From NCBI GenBank assembly GCA_028641055.1, contig CM054057.1, positions 727,232,484 through 727,296,483 on the forward strand: 64,000 bases of DNA. Reading direction: 5' to 3'. How positions within the stretch are numbered: the stretch's first letter is position 1; the number at the start of each line of letters is the position of its first letter. The notes beneath the pieces are model-generated. The model saw only the letters and a program-made list of their open reading frames with translations. It had not been told where the DNA came from and made no database searches. The position numbers and the translations under genes are program-made. The stretch comes from Alopecurus myosuroides. Taxonomy: Eukaryota; Streptophyta; Magnoliopsida; Poales; Poaceae. Shown piece after piece: positions 45,834 through 57,492 of this stretch.

Positions 45834-47497
45834 TCTAGTACTTGTGTGGCTAACAATGTAGAGGAATCCCATATTTTGGTGGAACAAGACATGGACCTTA
45901 TTGGTGCTTCAAGTCAATCTTCATCTTCGTTATCCATTTCTCATGTGTGCCTTATGGCTAGGGATTCAAAGGTATCTCCACCTTCGGAACCCACTACATC
46001 TTGTGATGATGTGGACGAGGATATATTCTATGGAGAGTTTGAGGATAAGGTCTCTTTAATGGAGAAGGGTGAGTTGTTTCTTCTTGATCTCCCTAAAGGT
46101 AGTAAAGCTATCGCACCTTTGGGTGAAATATTGGCTTTTGGTATTTATAGCGCTAAAATCATTGAAAAGAAAGGTGAGATTGAAAGAAGTGATGCCGATG
46201 AAAAGGCATCCCTCACTATGTCTCTTGAGGAAGAGTATGAGCTCCGAGTTACTCTTGACGAGAAACTTGAATCTATTGAGGAGCTCTATAATGAAAAAAT
46301 AGCCTATCTCACTAAAGCACGTGACCATACTAATGCTAAATATAAAGTGCTTAAAGTAAAAAGGTTGAATTTGTTGTTGGCAATGCTAATCTAATTGAGG
46401 AAAACTCTAGGTTGAATAATGAGTTTGCCAAGTTGTCTTCTTCTAATTCTAATAATGCTTGTGCTACTAACTCCACATCTTGTGAAGCATCTATTTTGAA
46501 GGAGAATGTTGAGCTAAGGGCTCAACTTGAGTTGATGACTAGCAAATGTGGGAAATTGGAAGAAACTCATGAAAAGCTATCTAGCTCTCATGAGGATCTT
46601 CTAGCATCCCATACCAAGCTAAAGTTATCTCTTGAGGCTATCACTAGAAAGGTAACATCTTGTGAGCCTCATGTGGTTACTAGCACAATATATTCTCGTA
46701 ATGCGATATTGACTTGTGCTCGTAGTAGTAATTCATCCTCTCATAATGTTTCTACATCTTGTGATGAATTGCTTTCCTTGCCTTGTTGCTCTAACAATGA
46801 AGCATCTACTTCCTCTAGCTCTTGTGTTGATTCTAACCATGTAGATGAAATTAAAGAGCTCAAGGCCCAAGTCACTTCTTTGAAGAAAGACTTGGAAAAG
46901 AGTCATGAAGGGAGTTCCACCCTTGACAAGATGTTGAGAGTGCGAAGACTTCCAAATGACAAGAGTGGACTTGGATTCAACTCCAATATCAAGAACAAGT
47001 CCATGGTTGACAAGAAGAAGGGCCAAGAACAAGTCAAAGATCCCGCCAAGATTATTTGCTTCAAGTGCAAGATTGAAGGGCACCATGTTAGATCTTGCCC
47101 TTTGAAGAAGAAGTCTCTAAGTGAGAAGCAACTAGGGAAGCGACCTCTTGTTCAATCTCATGCTCAACCACGAGTTTAACAACGACCACCTCCTAAGAAG
47201 ACTCAAGCCAATGCTCCTCAAGTTGAGGAGCCTATTAAGAAGAAATATAAGAGTCGATGTTGCTACCTTTGTCGTGAGAAGGGACATCTTGCTTCTTCAT
47301 GCACTAATGGTACATTATCCAACCCTACCCTTGTTGATTATGTGTATTCCATTCGGAAGGATAATGTGGGCAATGTGTTTGCCAAGTTTGTTGGTACTCA
47401 AAGTGGTGTCAAGAAAAGAACCATTTGGGTTGCCAAACCTATTGTGACTAACCTCTTAGGACCCAACTTGGTTGGGAACCAACAAGCTCAAACTTGA
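45834..47497 (+). pseudogene. gag of element C, C-terminal half with two zinc knuckles
   Basis: It resumes after element B with SSTCVANNVEESHILVEQ. A long acidic, heptad-rich stretch follows (LRVTLDEKLESIEELYN; ELRAQLELMTSKCGKLEE), predicted coiled coil. Near 47060 is a CCHC knuckle, CFKCKIEGHHVRSC (C-x2-C-x4-H-x4-C), and near 47260 a second, CYLCREKGHLASSC. A frameshift near 46360 and an in-frame TAA at 47177 separate the parts. The frame ends at TGA 47495-47497, just after KKRTIWVAKPIVTN. Two knuckles with a long coiled coil are a distinctive gag form. No protease follows. Confidence 0.75.
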
Positions 47498-47593
47498 TCA
47501 ATAGGTGTGGTTGGAGGGCATTGGAGACTTGGCTATCTCATGAAGAATAAGGGATCTTCATCAATTATATTTCCTCAAGCCAAGTCATGTGGA

Positions 47594-47634
<41 letters not shown>

Positions 47635-50582
47635 CTTATCCAATGTTCCTCCATGCGGTAACTTGTACTTAATTCATATATCCATTGAAAGTTGCTTGCT
47701 CCCTTGCATATGTTAGTTTTGTTTCTAGCATGTGTTTGTATGTGGTGTGCTTACTACTTACCCATCTTGGTTAATCTAGTATGAGTTTGTTGGTTTGCGC
47801 TCCATGTACTTGTTTGCTTTGTGTTGAGCCTTCATTGCAATTATTTCTTATTTTAGTTGGATCTTTGAGAGATTAATGGACTATCCCATTTTGGGGGAGT
47901 AATATGTTCTTGGCACTTTACTATCCTAAAATGTGTGTACATGAGTAAAACCACTTAGTGTTGATATATCAATATTATCTTGTCTCTATGTGGTATGTCT
48001 TTCTCATGAGAAATTCAAATTCTAATGTCCATTAACTTTCTCTAGTTGGATTTATTTTCTTTGCCTCTTGTTAAAAAAATGGATTATCACATTATGGGGG
48101 AGTAATAAGCTATGTGCACATTACAAGCCTATAAAATGTGAACATGTGAGGTATTGCCACCTAGAATTGATATTGTTAGTTATCTTGTTCTTATGTGGCA
48201 TGTTGCTCAAACAAGTTCCGTGTTTTCTTAAATGTGTTTTGTCTCTCTTCTATTGGTATCTTGTTTGTAAGAGAGTTTCTTGTTGATTTGCATTTTCGGG
48301 TTTTATTTGAAACCTTCAAGAATCTCTATGTAAGCATGTTTTTCAACTTATATCTTTTTCCACATGCTTATGTTTTGTGAATATGATAGTTAACAATTCT
48401 TGGAAGAGCTACCATATATGCGTTTGAACACTTGTTGTCTTGAAATTGTTATTTTATCCCAATGACCTGTCTCTTTGGAAGACAATTTTTTTTATCTTGG
48501 TACTTTGTGTTCCATCATGAAAAGTGTAGAGGGGTTGGTTTATTCTTTGATCTTATTTTCCTTTGGTATCTTCTTTATTTGGTTTCCTCAATCATATGTT
48601 GATTTGATTTTTGATATAATTTGGACAATTCTCTTTCTTTTCACTCGTGTGAGTGCCTTCATGGTTTAATTGGTGTCTTTGTCCAATTTGTATCTAGTTT
48701 GGTTCTTGAAATTTTTGTGCATGTATATTTACCTTGTATATCCTTTGACATGCTTACTTTCGTTGATCCAATATATAGGATAAACTCCATCAAATACTAA
48801 ATGGCTAAGATGTGCATGAAATTCAAATTCATATTAATATGCACATATTTATGTGGAGTTTGTCCTATGTATTGTAGTTGTTCTAACTACTTTGGACCCA
48901 ATGAGTTTGGGTACCATTTTGTAATTGTTTTTTGTTTTTAGGTACAATGGAGATACATTGGTTGCTTGCTCCATTCATAAGGAAGGTGTTCTCACCATGG
49001 TATTATAGGAGTCAAGCTACAATGATTATCAAACTCGCATCCATACCATAGAATATATTCGCATCCTCTTCATCACCAATGTCGTCTCGGTAACAAGTAT
49101 CTATTCCATGCATACATTTATAGCTTTCAACCTTGTGTAGGTTTCATCTTGGCATAAATTCCATTTGTTGCATTTCATTTGGTTCTTGGAAATGTCTTAT
49201 CAAAAGCATCTTTATTGCAAATATGAGTTAGCCGGGATGATTACATATCAAGGGGATATTTATAATCATTCTCATGATTCACCAATCCCAAGTATATTAA
49301 TCTAGCATCTTCTACTCGAAGTCTCTCATATGCAATATTGATTTTTTCTCAAAACCATTTGCCTTTTTGTGATACGCGTTACCTTTCTCGAAGCATTTCA
49401 ACTATCACTTTTCCCTTGTGATATTTGTGATGCTTTGATGAGTTTGTTGACTTGTTCATATATATCCCTTTAAGATAAAACTAAGCTTAGCGCTTTGCTT
49501 TCAAGCAAAAATCTTATTGGTATATTTATGAACCTCTCTTGGATATCATGTTCTTCACCTTTGTACCTATTTTGTGTGTGCATGTTTCTTTGTGGATATA
49601 TATCTTTGTGATTGGTGTCCACTTAGAAACTTATACACACGAGAATAGTTACATATTTAATTGATATTATATTTCTTTAGTGACCACATTTTATTTCTTT
49701 ATGTTTCTTGGTGGTTCCTAAAAGGCACAAGCTTTGCTTTTCATTTGGTATTCCTTTTGCATCTTAATAAGCTTGTGGACCTATGTGTTTTATCCTTTGT
49801 TGGTTTGTGTGTATGGGAAAGACATGTTATGCACTATGTGCCTCATATATTGAAAGATTATGTTGATGATTTTATCATCCTATTAGTCTTCAAAAATGTT
49901 TTTCCTTGTCACGCCCATCTACTTCGGTTGAGTAAGTCTTTATTTATCGCTTCTTGATCTTAATTGCTCAACTTTTGTTTGTTTGCAAGTTTCTTTGCTT
50001 CATTTTCAATTTATTCTCTTGCTCTTGTTTGTGTTCAAAATTATCTAGAAGGGAGTGATGATTCCATGTTGTGCACATTATATAGTAATTCAAATCTAAC
50101 TTTGTGCATGTACCTTGGGGAGTTCCATCTTGATTTTCTAGAACACTTGGTTGATCTTATCATAATATTGATTTTGGTCAATCGGTTTTTTGGATCCTTT
50201 GGTTGGTTGCTTCTTTGTTAAAGTATCCTTCAATTCGACATTGATTGTAAATCTTTGGATCCTCAATATAGTTTGATCTCCCTCCATCTATTCATAGTTG
50301 TATATATTCACTTGGTTTCACTCATATCATGAGGAATGCATACACTATGGGGGAGCTCTTATTATATTGACCTTCTAATCTTTTTGCCCATTTCGGCAAT
50401 GGATGCCAATGGGGGAGAAGTTTAGAGGGTTTAAGGGAATTTGGTTTATGCTTTAGTTTCGTTCTTAAACATTTGCCTTTCCATGCTATTGCATCCTTGC
50501 TCTTAGTTTAGCATCGTTGCTTAATTCATCATATAAACCCTCGTAAAAAGGGATAGTCATCAATTACCAAAATGGGGGAGAT
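47498..50582 (+). other. Noncoding 3' internal region of element C
   Basis: About 3 kb with no protease, integrase, RT or RNase H signature. It is T-rich, and the phrase atgggggagtaata occurs near 47893 and 48096, echoing the polypurine tract at 50570-50582. The frames here are low-complexity, Phe/Leu-rich and not credible as genes. It ends in aaaatgggggagat immediately before the 3' LTR. Confidence 0.65.
47591..47633. repeat. (TA)n microsatellite
   Basis: A run of TA dinucleotides, interrupted once by TG, inside the noncoding part of element C. Slippage-prone; no function implied. Confidence 0.95.
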
Positions 50583-53181
50583 TGAAAGCGCATGGTGCCC
50601 CCATATGTGGTTTTAGTAATTAATGACAATCCTTATGGACTAATGTTTGCATTGAGCTATTCTTGTAGATCTTGTCAATAGGAAATAATGGAGTTCATGG
50701 TTTGAACTCTATTAGCTTCCTTGATGGCCATTGTTATATTCAAAGATTTATATGAAGAATGGTCATGGTTTGAGTTGAGCTTATTACTAGTGTGTCTTGA
50801 AGAAAAGGATTAGGTGATCTTTCATTACCATCTTCAAGACATCATCATTTGAAGTGAGAAGCAAAGATACAAGGTTGATCAAGCAAGTGATCAACACACA
50901 AAGCTACAAGATATACCAAGTGGGATTATGTATCTCATGGTATGGTAAGCAATTGTCAATATAGCTTTGTGAACTAACCCATGATATGTGTGTGTGGAAT
51001 CTCTATGTGTGGTTAGGTATCTTTCCATGGGAATGAATCAAAAGGAAGATTTCATATAGCCCATGGTCTATGTTGTTGTCAAGCGGTGTTCGTCATCTAG
51101 CTTGACGTGGAAGCTCAAGTGAAGCATCTAGAAGAAATCCTATGCTTGATGCTTGCCACCCTTTTGGAGATTGTGGCCTTGTGAAGATTTTCCAACAAGG
51201 GTCTCTCCAATAATGGTGTATGGGGGATCTAGTCTCTCCCATAATGGTCTATGGGGGAGCTAGTCTCTCCCATAATAGTGTATGGGGGAGCAACTTGCAA
51301 GTCTTCATCAAGCGGAGCTTGTGCTAGCAAGCACGATCAAGAAAGAAGATCCAACTTGAGAGAGTCAAGATTTTCATCATCTAGCTCAAGTGGAATGCTC
51401 AAGGAAAAGGTATAATCTTGATAGGTTTTCTATTTTACCGGTCTCGTGTCTTTGAGAGACCGGGTTATAGGATAGATAGTCGTACTATCAAGAGGGGCTC
51501 TCAAGTGAGTAACGTGATCGAATTGTTGTGGAAAGCTCAAACCTTTGCATACTTGCATATCATATTTCTTGGTTATTATTTTGATTTTATCTCCTTGGGG
51601 TTTTGGTGCTTGTCGTGATCTTCATGGCAAGCCAAAATTTATCGAAAACGGTTTTGGTAAAAAAAACTTGTTGCGTTTTCGGTGGTGAAAATATCCGGTT
51701 CAGCTTTGAGAATTCTTCCACACCTTCTATGTGTGGTAACTTCTCCATTACTTTTTATTTCGATAGTACTTGTTATTATCTTTCCAACCCATTTGGATTC
51801 ACCTATTTCGGAGTTCATTCGCAAAAGTTATGTGTGTTTTCATTTGGAGGTTTTACCGGGTGTTCCTATTTGAGAGGTCTAAACATTTACCCATTTTGTT
51901 TTATCTTACATTGCTGTACAATGATTTTACTCTTCATATTCTTTTAGTGCTCGTCGTTGCGATTTCAACGAGCCCAAGAACATCTAAAACGGAGTCCGTA
52001 TGCAAAAGTTATAGCATTTCTCGTATCGGTGTTCAGTCACTCTGTTGCAATCCGGAATTATTCCGGACCATTCCGACTTGGCCGCGAAAACCTCTGTTGC
52101 AATCCGGAATCGCTCCGGAATCATTCCGGGCCATTCCGGGCCATTCCGGACCACTCCGGAATCATTTCGGACCATTCCGGAATGGACGGAAAATGTGGAA
52201 AACGGCTAGTTTTTAGCACCTATTTAAGGGGCTTTCTTCCCCCAATGTCCCCAAGTCTTTCCCAGCCCGTTTTTCCTCTCTCTCCATCATTGTTGACTTT
52301 GAAAAGCTTGCTCCTCTCTCAATCCCTCCAATGATTCTTGCATATCTTTGAGAGAGAAGTTAGAGGAGATCTAGATCTACATTTCCACCAATCCATCCTC
52401 CTTCTTAGTGAAGAAAACCTAGTAGATCTTGATCTTGGAGTTCTTGGTGTTTCTCCATTATTCTTCCTCTCTTATTCCCCCATAAGAATTTGTTGCTTTG
52501 TTGGAATTTGAGAGTTGAGGATTTGAGCACTTGTGCTCTTGCCATTTGCATCGGTTGCATCGGTTTGGTATCTCCACGAGGATTCGTGGAAGTGAAAGTT
52601 TGTGAGCTTGTTACTCTTGGGTCTTGGACCCTAGACGACTTGTGGTGTTCTTGGGAGCCTCCAATTGAGTTGTGGATGTGTGCCCCAAGATTGTGGTGAC
52701 ACCGAGAGCCTCCAATTTAGTTGTGGATGCGTGGCTCGGGTTTGAAGGTTGCCAATAGTGGAAGGTGAACTAGGCCTTTGTGGCGGGGTTCATCGGAGAA
52801 TAGGGTGAGGCCTTTGTGGCGTTGAGTAGGCCTTTGTGGCGAGCTCACACCCCTCCAACGAGACGTACTCCCCTTGTGGGAGGAACTCGGGAATACATCA
52901 TCGTCTCTGTGTGCCTCGGGTATTTCTATACCCGAACTTTTTACTTATGCAATTTACATTGTGATAGCCTTCGAGCTTGAAGTCATATATATTGCTATCA
53001 CCTTGTTACTTGTCTTGCTTAGCATAAGTTTTTGGTGCACCTAGTTGACCCTAGAATATTTAGGTTGTGTGCTTGTTAATTTAAACACCTAGTTTATTTC
53101 CGCATTTAGCAAGCCTTAACCGGAAAAGTTTTAATAACCTATTCACCCCCCCCCCCTCTAGGCGACATCGTTGTCCGTTCA
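50583..53181 (+). repeat. 3' LTR of element C
   Basis: 2599 bases, TGAAAGCGCATGG..CCGTTCA. Longer than the 5' LTR mainly because a 31-base block (gtctctcccataatggtgta..) is present three times at 51201-51293 and once in the partner. A TTCCGG-rich array lies at 52045-52191 and a TATA-like ctatttaagg near 52220. A C run at 53145-53155 is longer than in the 5' LTR. Confidence 0.9.
51201..51293. repeat. 31-bp triple tandem repeat in the C 3' LTR
   Basis: Three units at 51201-51231, 51232-51262 and 51263-51293, each of the form gtctctcc-ataatgg-tatgggggagc. The 5' LTR has one unit near 19281. The repeat arose after insertion, or the copies were lost from the other LTR. Confidence 0.9.
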
Positions 53182-53186
53182 CTCTT

Positions 53187-54862
53187 GTAGACCGAAACGT
53201 GGGGATTATGCTCCCTCACAAGCGTTGGTGAGGAAGACGACGAAGCCGACCTCAAGGTCGTGAAGAATTTGACGAGTTGATGATGCCCACGGTGCAACGA
53301 CTACAGCACCTCCAAGTACTCGCACACATACAGTGCTTGATATTGTCTCCCGTTCACCGATCTAACGGAGGTTGTGGAATCTTGTGGACCGAATTATCAC
53401 ATAACGGCGGTGGTCTATAGAGGGAGAAGACACCCGCACACGGTCCAGACTTTGGGACCACACACTGGGAGAGAGAGAGACAGTGGGTGGAGGGGAAACC
53501 TCGACCGACTATTATGGGCATTTTTCCTCAATTTTTTGTGTTGAAAAAGGGCTCCTATGCTTCTGTTTATATAGGAGGCAGGGAACACCTCCCTTTAAGT
53601 TCCCAATGTGGGACTAAAGGGAGGAGGAGGCGGAGGAGGGATTTGGCCCCCCTCCTTAGCTGCATGGGCCCCTGGGGCCATTAGGGGAATTCACACCCCT
53701 ATGTGGGCTTCCTCCTTTTCCTTTTAAACTAATTATTTAATATTAATTTAAATTAATGTACTAATAAATATATTCAATTTAGTATTTTTAATTTCTTTTA
53801 ATATTAAATAAATATATAAATATATTTAATTCATAAATTAAAATATTTATATATATTATTTAATTAAAGTGATTCTGGAACACCTTCCGAGATACCCCGA
53901 ACTCCTTTGGTCTCATTTGGAACCACTCCGATGTTTTTTCACTCTCCGAGACCCTTTCGGTCTCTCTCATTATTTACTACGATACTTCTGATGTTTCCTA
54001 TAACGATCTCTGAGCCTCATCAAGCCCTTTAGTGTGTTACCGCGGGTTCGGGAATACTCCAGAGATGACCAAGAACTCTCTCTGATTAATGATCAATTGC
54101 GGGATCTAGATACCCATAATGATCCCTATGCATTTCAGAACTGAGTGTCGTTGAACCATGATCAAAGCGTCCTATTCCTTTTGTTACTCAGATATATATC
54201 TTTTCTGAGTTATGATAGTTGACATCTCTATGTCATGTTCAATCTCGTTACCGACAATAATTTCTTTACTCGTTACCATGATATTACATCCTCGTGACCT
54301 AGTCACATGTTGCAGCTATATGGACGTCATCTCACCAAGTGGGACCAAAATATATCTCCGTCACGTGGATGAACAAATCCTGATCTCGATACATATGCCT
54401 CAACCCATCTCTTTGGGATATCTTATGCACATCTTTATAATCACCCTTTCACGATGTGACGTTGATGTAATCAAAGTAACCTCCAAGACAGTGATTAAAT
54501 ATGATCTCACGGTCTAAGAATTAGGATACTATATCTTACTAATATTACAACAATGAACATTGTGACACGATCACGTTGCAATGCTTATAACGGGTATTCC
54601 CATCATCTCATTCAACCAATGAAATGACCTTACTGTCAATTGACATAAATATCACATGATCGTGAAACTCTCGATCATCAATTGCCCAATGAACTAATTC
54701 GTATAGAGGATTACTAGGGACTCTGGTTTGTTTATATATCACACGTGTATTAATGTTTTCTATTAATACAATTATAGCATGACATAAAACTTATTATAAA
54801 CTTTTAATAAGATAATAAATAAAATCTTATTATTTGTTTTCCTCTAGGGCATATCTCCTTCA
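53187..54862 (-). repeat. 5' LTR of element D, outer piece
   Basis: Begins (minus strand) at 54862 with TGAAGGAGATATGCCC and runs to the insertion point of element C at 53187. Including 18547-18663 the LTR is about 1.79 kb. On the minus strand a TATA-like tataaac occurs near 53572 (cctatataaacagaag), just before a CT-rich start of R. The region 53570-54862 is homologous to the truncated 3' LTR at 12393-14026. Confidence 0.85.
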
Positions 54863-55507
54863 ATCGGCTCCCAACGGCTCTCTGCCTCATTAACTCATTA
54901 ACTGTAGGCGGTGGAGCTCTTTAAATGGGCACCGGCGGGGCAAACACTAACTCACCCAACCCCCAACTCTGGCTACTTATAAGATCGGTCTTCAGTAATA
55001 GATTGAGGGATTCTCCCCTCAGAATTGAGTCGACTTCTACATATTCCATTTATGAATTGGGTCACATTTACTTTGCAAAAGCCGACCAATTTGCTTGTGT
55101 TTAGATGTCAAGCAAAGGTTTGTCATCCCTAATATTTATCATGTATGGGTCCCTTAGTCGTTTCGTGGTTGCTTAGAAACCTGCTAGGTTGGATGGAATT
55201 CAAGAGAGGGGTTAGTTCCTGTTGACGATTGATTTTGGCTTACAAAGACGCGTCACCAAGATGGTCTCTAATAAAAAATAATATGAACGAAAGTTGTACG
55301 TCTCGTGGAAACAAACAAGTTTAATTTGTGGATCATTGGATCAATCAAATTTGAAATCATATGCAAAATCTAGAGCCAAAATACTGCCTGCAAAGGGTGT
55401 AGTCTTGGAGGTGCTAGTCATGGGTTGCAGTGGATCAAGTTCTAGTAGTCTGGAATGTGATTACTCCTTGTGATCACCTATAGTTTGGACTAGCATATTG
55501 AACAACA
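54863..55507. other. Boundary between the repeat nest and the gene island
   Basis: Sequence right of element D up to the LHCB1 duplication unit. It has moderate GC and no open frame with recognisable content. The target duplication of D cannot be tested because D's other end is lost. Confidence 0.5.
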
Positions 55508-55785
55508 CCTGAACCATATACTACCATCTCCATTCTCCTTCCTAGAGCACCACAGATTCGTTGTTGCACACGACTGCATAAGTTGTCGTCTCGTCAAGTA
55601 ATGTACGACAATGGTCAAATGAGCGCTGAAATATTGTTTGTTGATCACAACAATATCTAGCAACAAATGATGAGAAGAAATTTCGACAAATCAGTCAATG
55701 CTTTCGCATGGATCCTTGTAATTTACATCATGGTAGTACAAATCAGAACACCCCGCAACTCGCGTATGCAACCATGGTTAGTGCC

Positions 55786-56586
55786 TTACTTTCCGGGCAC
55801 AAAGTTGGTGGCGAATGCCCAAGCATTGTTGTTGACGGGATCAGCGATGTGGTCAGCCAAATTCTCGAGTGGGCCTTTGCCGGTAACTATGGCCTGCACA
55901 AAGAAACCGAACATGGAGAACATAGCAAGGCGGCCGTTCTTCAGCTCCTTCACCTTGAGTTCCGCGAATGCCTCGGGGTCGTCGGCTAGGCCGAGTGGGT
56001 CAAAGCTGCCTCCAGGGTAAAGTGGGTCGACGATCTCACCGAGTGGGCCACCAGCAATACGAAACCCCTCGACGGCTCCCATTAGAACCACCTGGATGGC
56101 CCAAATGGCAAGGATGCTCTGTGCATGGACAAGACTGGGGTTGCCAAGATAGTCCAGGCCACCCTCACTAAAGATTTGGGAGCCAGCCTTGAACCAAATG
56201 GCCTCGCCAAACGTCACGCCATTACGGGCGAGCAGCTCGGGGAAGACGCAACCGAGAGCGCCGAGCATGGCCCACCGCGAGTGGATCACCTCCAGCTCGC
56301 GATTCTTGGCGAATGTCTCGGGGTCGGCAGAGAGGCCAGCGGTGTCCCACCCGTAGTCACCGGGGAACTCGCCGGTCAAGTAGCTCGGGGGCTCGCCGGA
56401 TAGCGGGCCGAGGTAGAGCACACGGTCCGCGCCGTACCACGGGCTGCTCGATGCAGCTGGCTTCGCCTTTGCCGCGGCCTTGCACATGGTGACACGAGCC
56501 TCCCCAAAGAGAGCCGTTGCCGGCGCATTCTTCACCCTCTTCCCGGCGAATGCCGAGGAGGAGATGGACATGGTGGTGGCTGCCAT
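55786..56586 (-). CDS. LHCB1: Chlorophyll a/b-binding protein, LHCII type 1 (copy 1)
   Basis: A single exon of 266 residues, the usual LHCB1 length. A transit peptide ([20 protein letters not shown]) leads to the cleavage region ARVTM before CKAAAKAK. The trimerisation region reads WYGADR (residues 50-55). Helix B has [21 protein letters not shown] and helix A has [20 protein letters not shown], with the Glu, Arg and Asn chlorophyll ligands. The end is [15 protein letters not shown]. The protein is imported into the chloroplast and binds chlorophyll in the LHCII antenna of photosystem II. The start was chosen at 56586 because MAATTM is the family N terminus; an in-frame upstream Met exists (56676) in the 5' leader. 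Odd points: residue 35 is Cys where copy 2 has Arg, and residue 37 is Ala where a phosphorylated Thr or Ser is normal. Confidence 0.95.
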   Translation of the reverse strand: MAATTMSISSSAFAGKRVKNAPATALFGEARVTMCKAAAKAKPAASSSPWYGADRVLYLGPLSGEPPSYLTGEFPGDYGWDTAGLSADPETFAKNRELEVIHSRWAMLGALGCVFPELLARNGVTFGEAIWFKAGSQIFSEGGLDYLGNPSLVHAQSILAIWAIQVVLMGAVEGFRIAGGPLGEIVDPLYPGGSFDPLGLADDPEAFAELKVKELKNGRLAMFSMFGFFVQAIVTGKGPLENLADHIADPVNNNAWAFATNFVPGK

Positions 56587-56800
56587 TGGTGGTGCTAAGA
56601 CTGGAGCTGTCCTGTGGGTGTTGGGAGAGGGAGGCACTGAGGGTTGAATGTGAGATGGCCTGAGAAAACAGAACAAAAGGAGGGGGTATTTAAGGCAGCG
56701 TAAGGAGCAGAGGCCGTCGACTAGAAACAGAGTAAGAAATATGCTGCTGTGATGCTATTGGTGCACAGGGAGACTCAAGGGGATCGGATACACTTGTGGC
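56587..56800 (-). promoter_or_regulatory. Promoter of LHCB1 copy 1
   Basis: On the minus strand a CCAAT box (complement of attgg at 56757-56761) and a TATA-like ttaaata (complement of tatttaa, 56687-56693) precede a CT-rich leader of roughly 70-80 bases. A GATA-type element (gtatccgatcc) lies about 40 bases further up. The CCAAT and GATA blocks are conserved in copy 2. Light-regulated expression is expected from the gene family but is not shown here. Confidence 0.6.
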
Positions 56801-57492
56801 TATGACTAGCTGGCAACCTTAGCGATAGGTGATTGGATTGGTGCTTTTGCATGTGATTAAGATCGGCCTACATCATTATTTTTCGTCTCGTGTAACACGA
56901 ATGGATTGGTGCTTTTGCAGGTAACACTCAACGTGTTATGAAAGTTTTTCTTACTAAACCTTGTTAACCTCATGCAAAGTGCCTCGTGCCATGTACTGTA
57001 TCCGTTCATATTACTTGATATTAAAATGGATGTATCTAGACTCATTTAGTTTGATACATCTACGTAGGGAGTGCATGGTTTGGACATACGTGTATGGTTC
57101 AAACTATGTACTGCGGCCAGTGAAAATTAGTGATTCAAATTTGAAAGTGCAGTTTACTATGAACAAACTTTCCAATACACAAAAAATAAATATACTATGG
57201 TAACCAATTATTTGGATATCTCTATCTTATTTGGCGACAAAATGAAGAAAATTATTAATCTACGCACAACCTTAATGTAGGGGGGAAATAAACAGGAATT
57301 CTAACCCCATTTCTTGTCCATTAAGGAAGACGGGTCTTGAGATTCATGTGTTTTTCTTTGTGGAACTTGTGGACCGCCATGTCAAAGCAATCAATTTACT
57401 TTCATTTCATGTAGCCTAACAATAAACATGGCGGCAACAGTTCATGTTTGTGGTTTTCATAGTCCTGCATTTTCAAATTCGTGTATTCCCGA

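Larger units (their letters stand above)
18664..53181 (+). mobile_element. Element C: Copia-like, gag-only LTR element (plus strand)
   Basis: LTRs at 18664-21193 and 50583-53181, in direct orientation. A perfect 5-base target duplication CTCTT lies at 18659-18663 and 53182-53186. The terminus is TGAAAGCG..CCGTTCA (left copy mutated to TC). A primer-binding site is at 21196 and a polypurine tract (aatgggggagat) ends at 50582. The inside encodes only a gag split by element B, and then about 3 kb of noncoding DNA. Removing B (21889-45828 plus one TTTCC) and its passenger leaves an element of about 10.6 kb. Confidence 0.93.
12393..54862 (-). mobile_element. Element D: outermost nested Copia-like, gag-only element (minus strand)
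   Basis: Read on the minus strand D starts at 54862 (TGAAGGAGATATGCCC) with a 5' LTR that is interrupted by element C and ends at 18547. Then come a degenerate primer-binding site, a gag remnant (17478-16883), about 2.8 kb of AT-rich noncoding DNA, a polypurine tract (about 14047-14027, gcgcaagtgggagac) and a 3' LTR from 14026. The 3' LTR is cut at about 12393, so its outer end and target duplication are lost. No protease, integrase or RT is visible. The gag style and LTR start suggest a Copia element related to the BARE/WIS/Angela group, and the family call is tentative. The span given includes the whole nest of C, B and A. Confidence 0.8.
55508..57492. repeat. LHCB1 duplication unit, copy 1
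   Basis: From about aaccatatactaccatctcc (55515) to gtgtattcccgat (57492) the sequence corresponds to about 58266-60530 in order and orientation. The unit covers the 3' flank, coding region, promoter and upstream DNA of the LHCB1 genes. Homology outside the coding region is lower but continuous in patches (for example tcctgcattttcaaattcgtgtatt against tcctgcattttgaaatttgtgtatt), so this is a true segmental tandem duplication and not retroposition. Confidence 0.8.

Noticed and set aside
47498..50582. Several hydrophobic 60-98 codon frames as membrane proteins
   Set aside because: T-rich noncoding DNA gives Phe/Leu-rich translations in any frame; no initiation context or similarity.
55667..56403. 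Plus-strand open frames opposite the LHCB1 genes
   Set aside because: Codon-bias shadows of GC-rich LHCB1 coding sequence on the other strand; similar shadows occur opposite both copies.
56587..56676. Upstream in-frame Met of LHCB1 copy 1 as true start (30 extra residues)
   Set aside because: The family N terminus is MAATTM, the extension has no transit-peptide character, and copy 2 has no equivalent extension.
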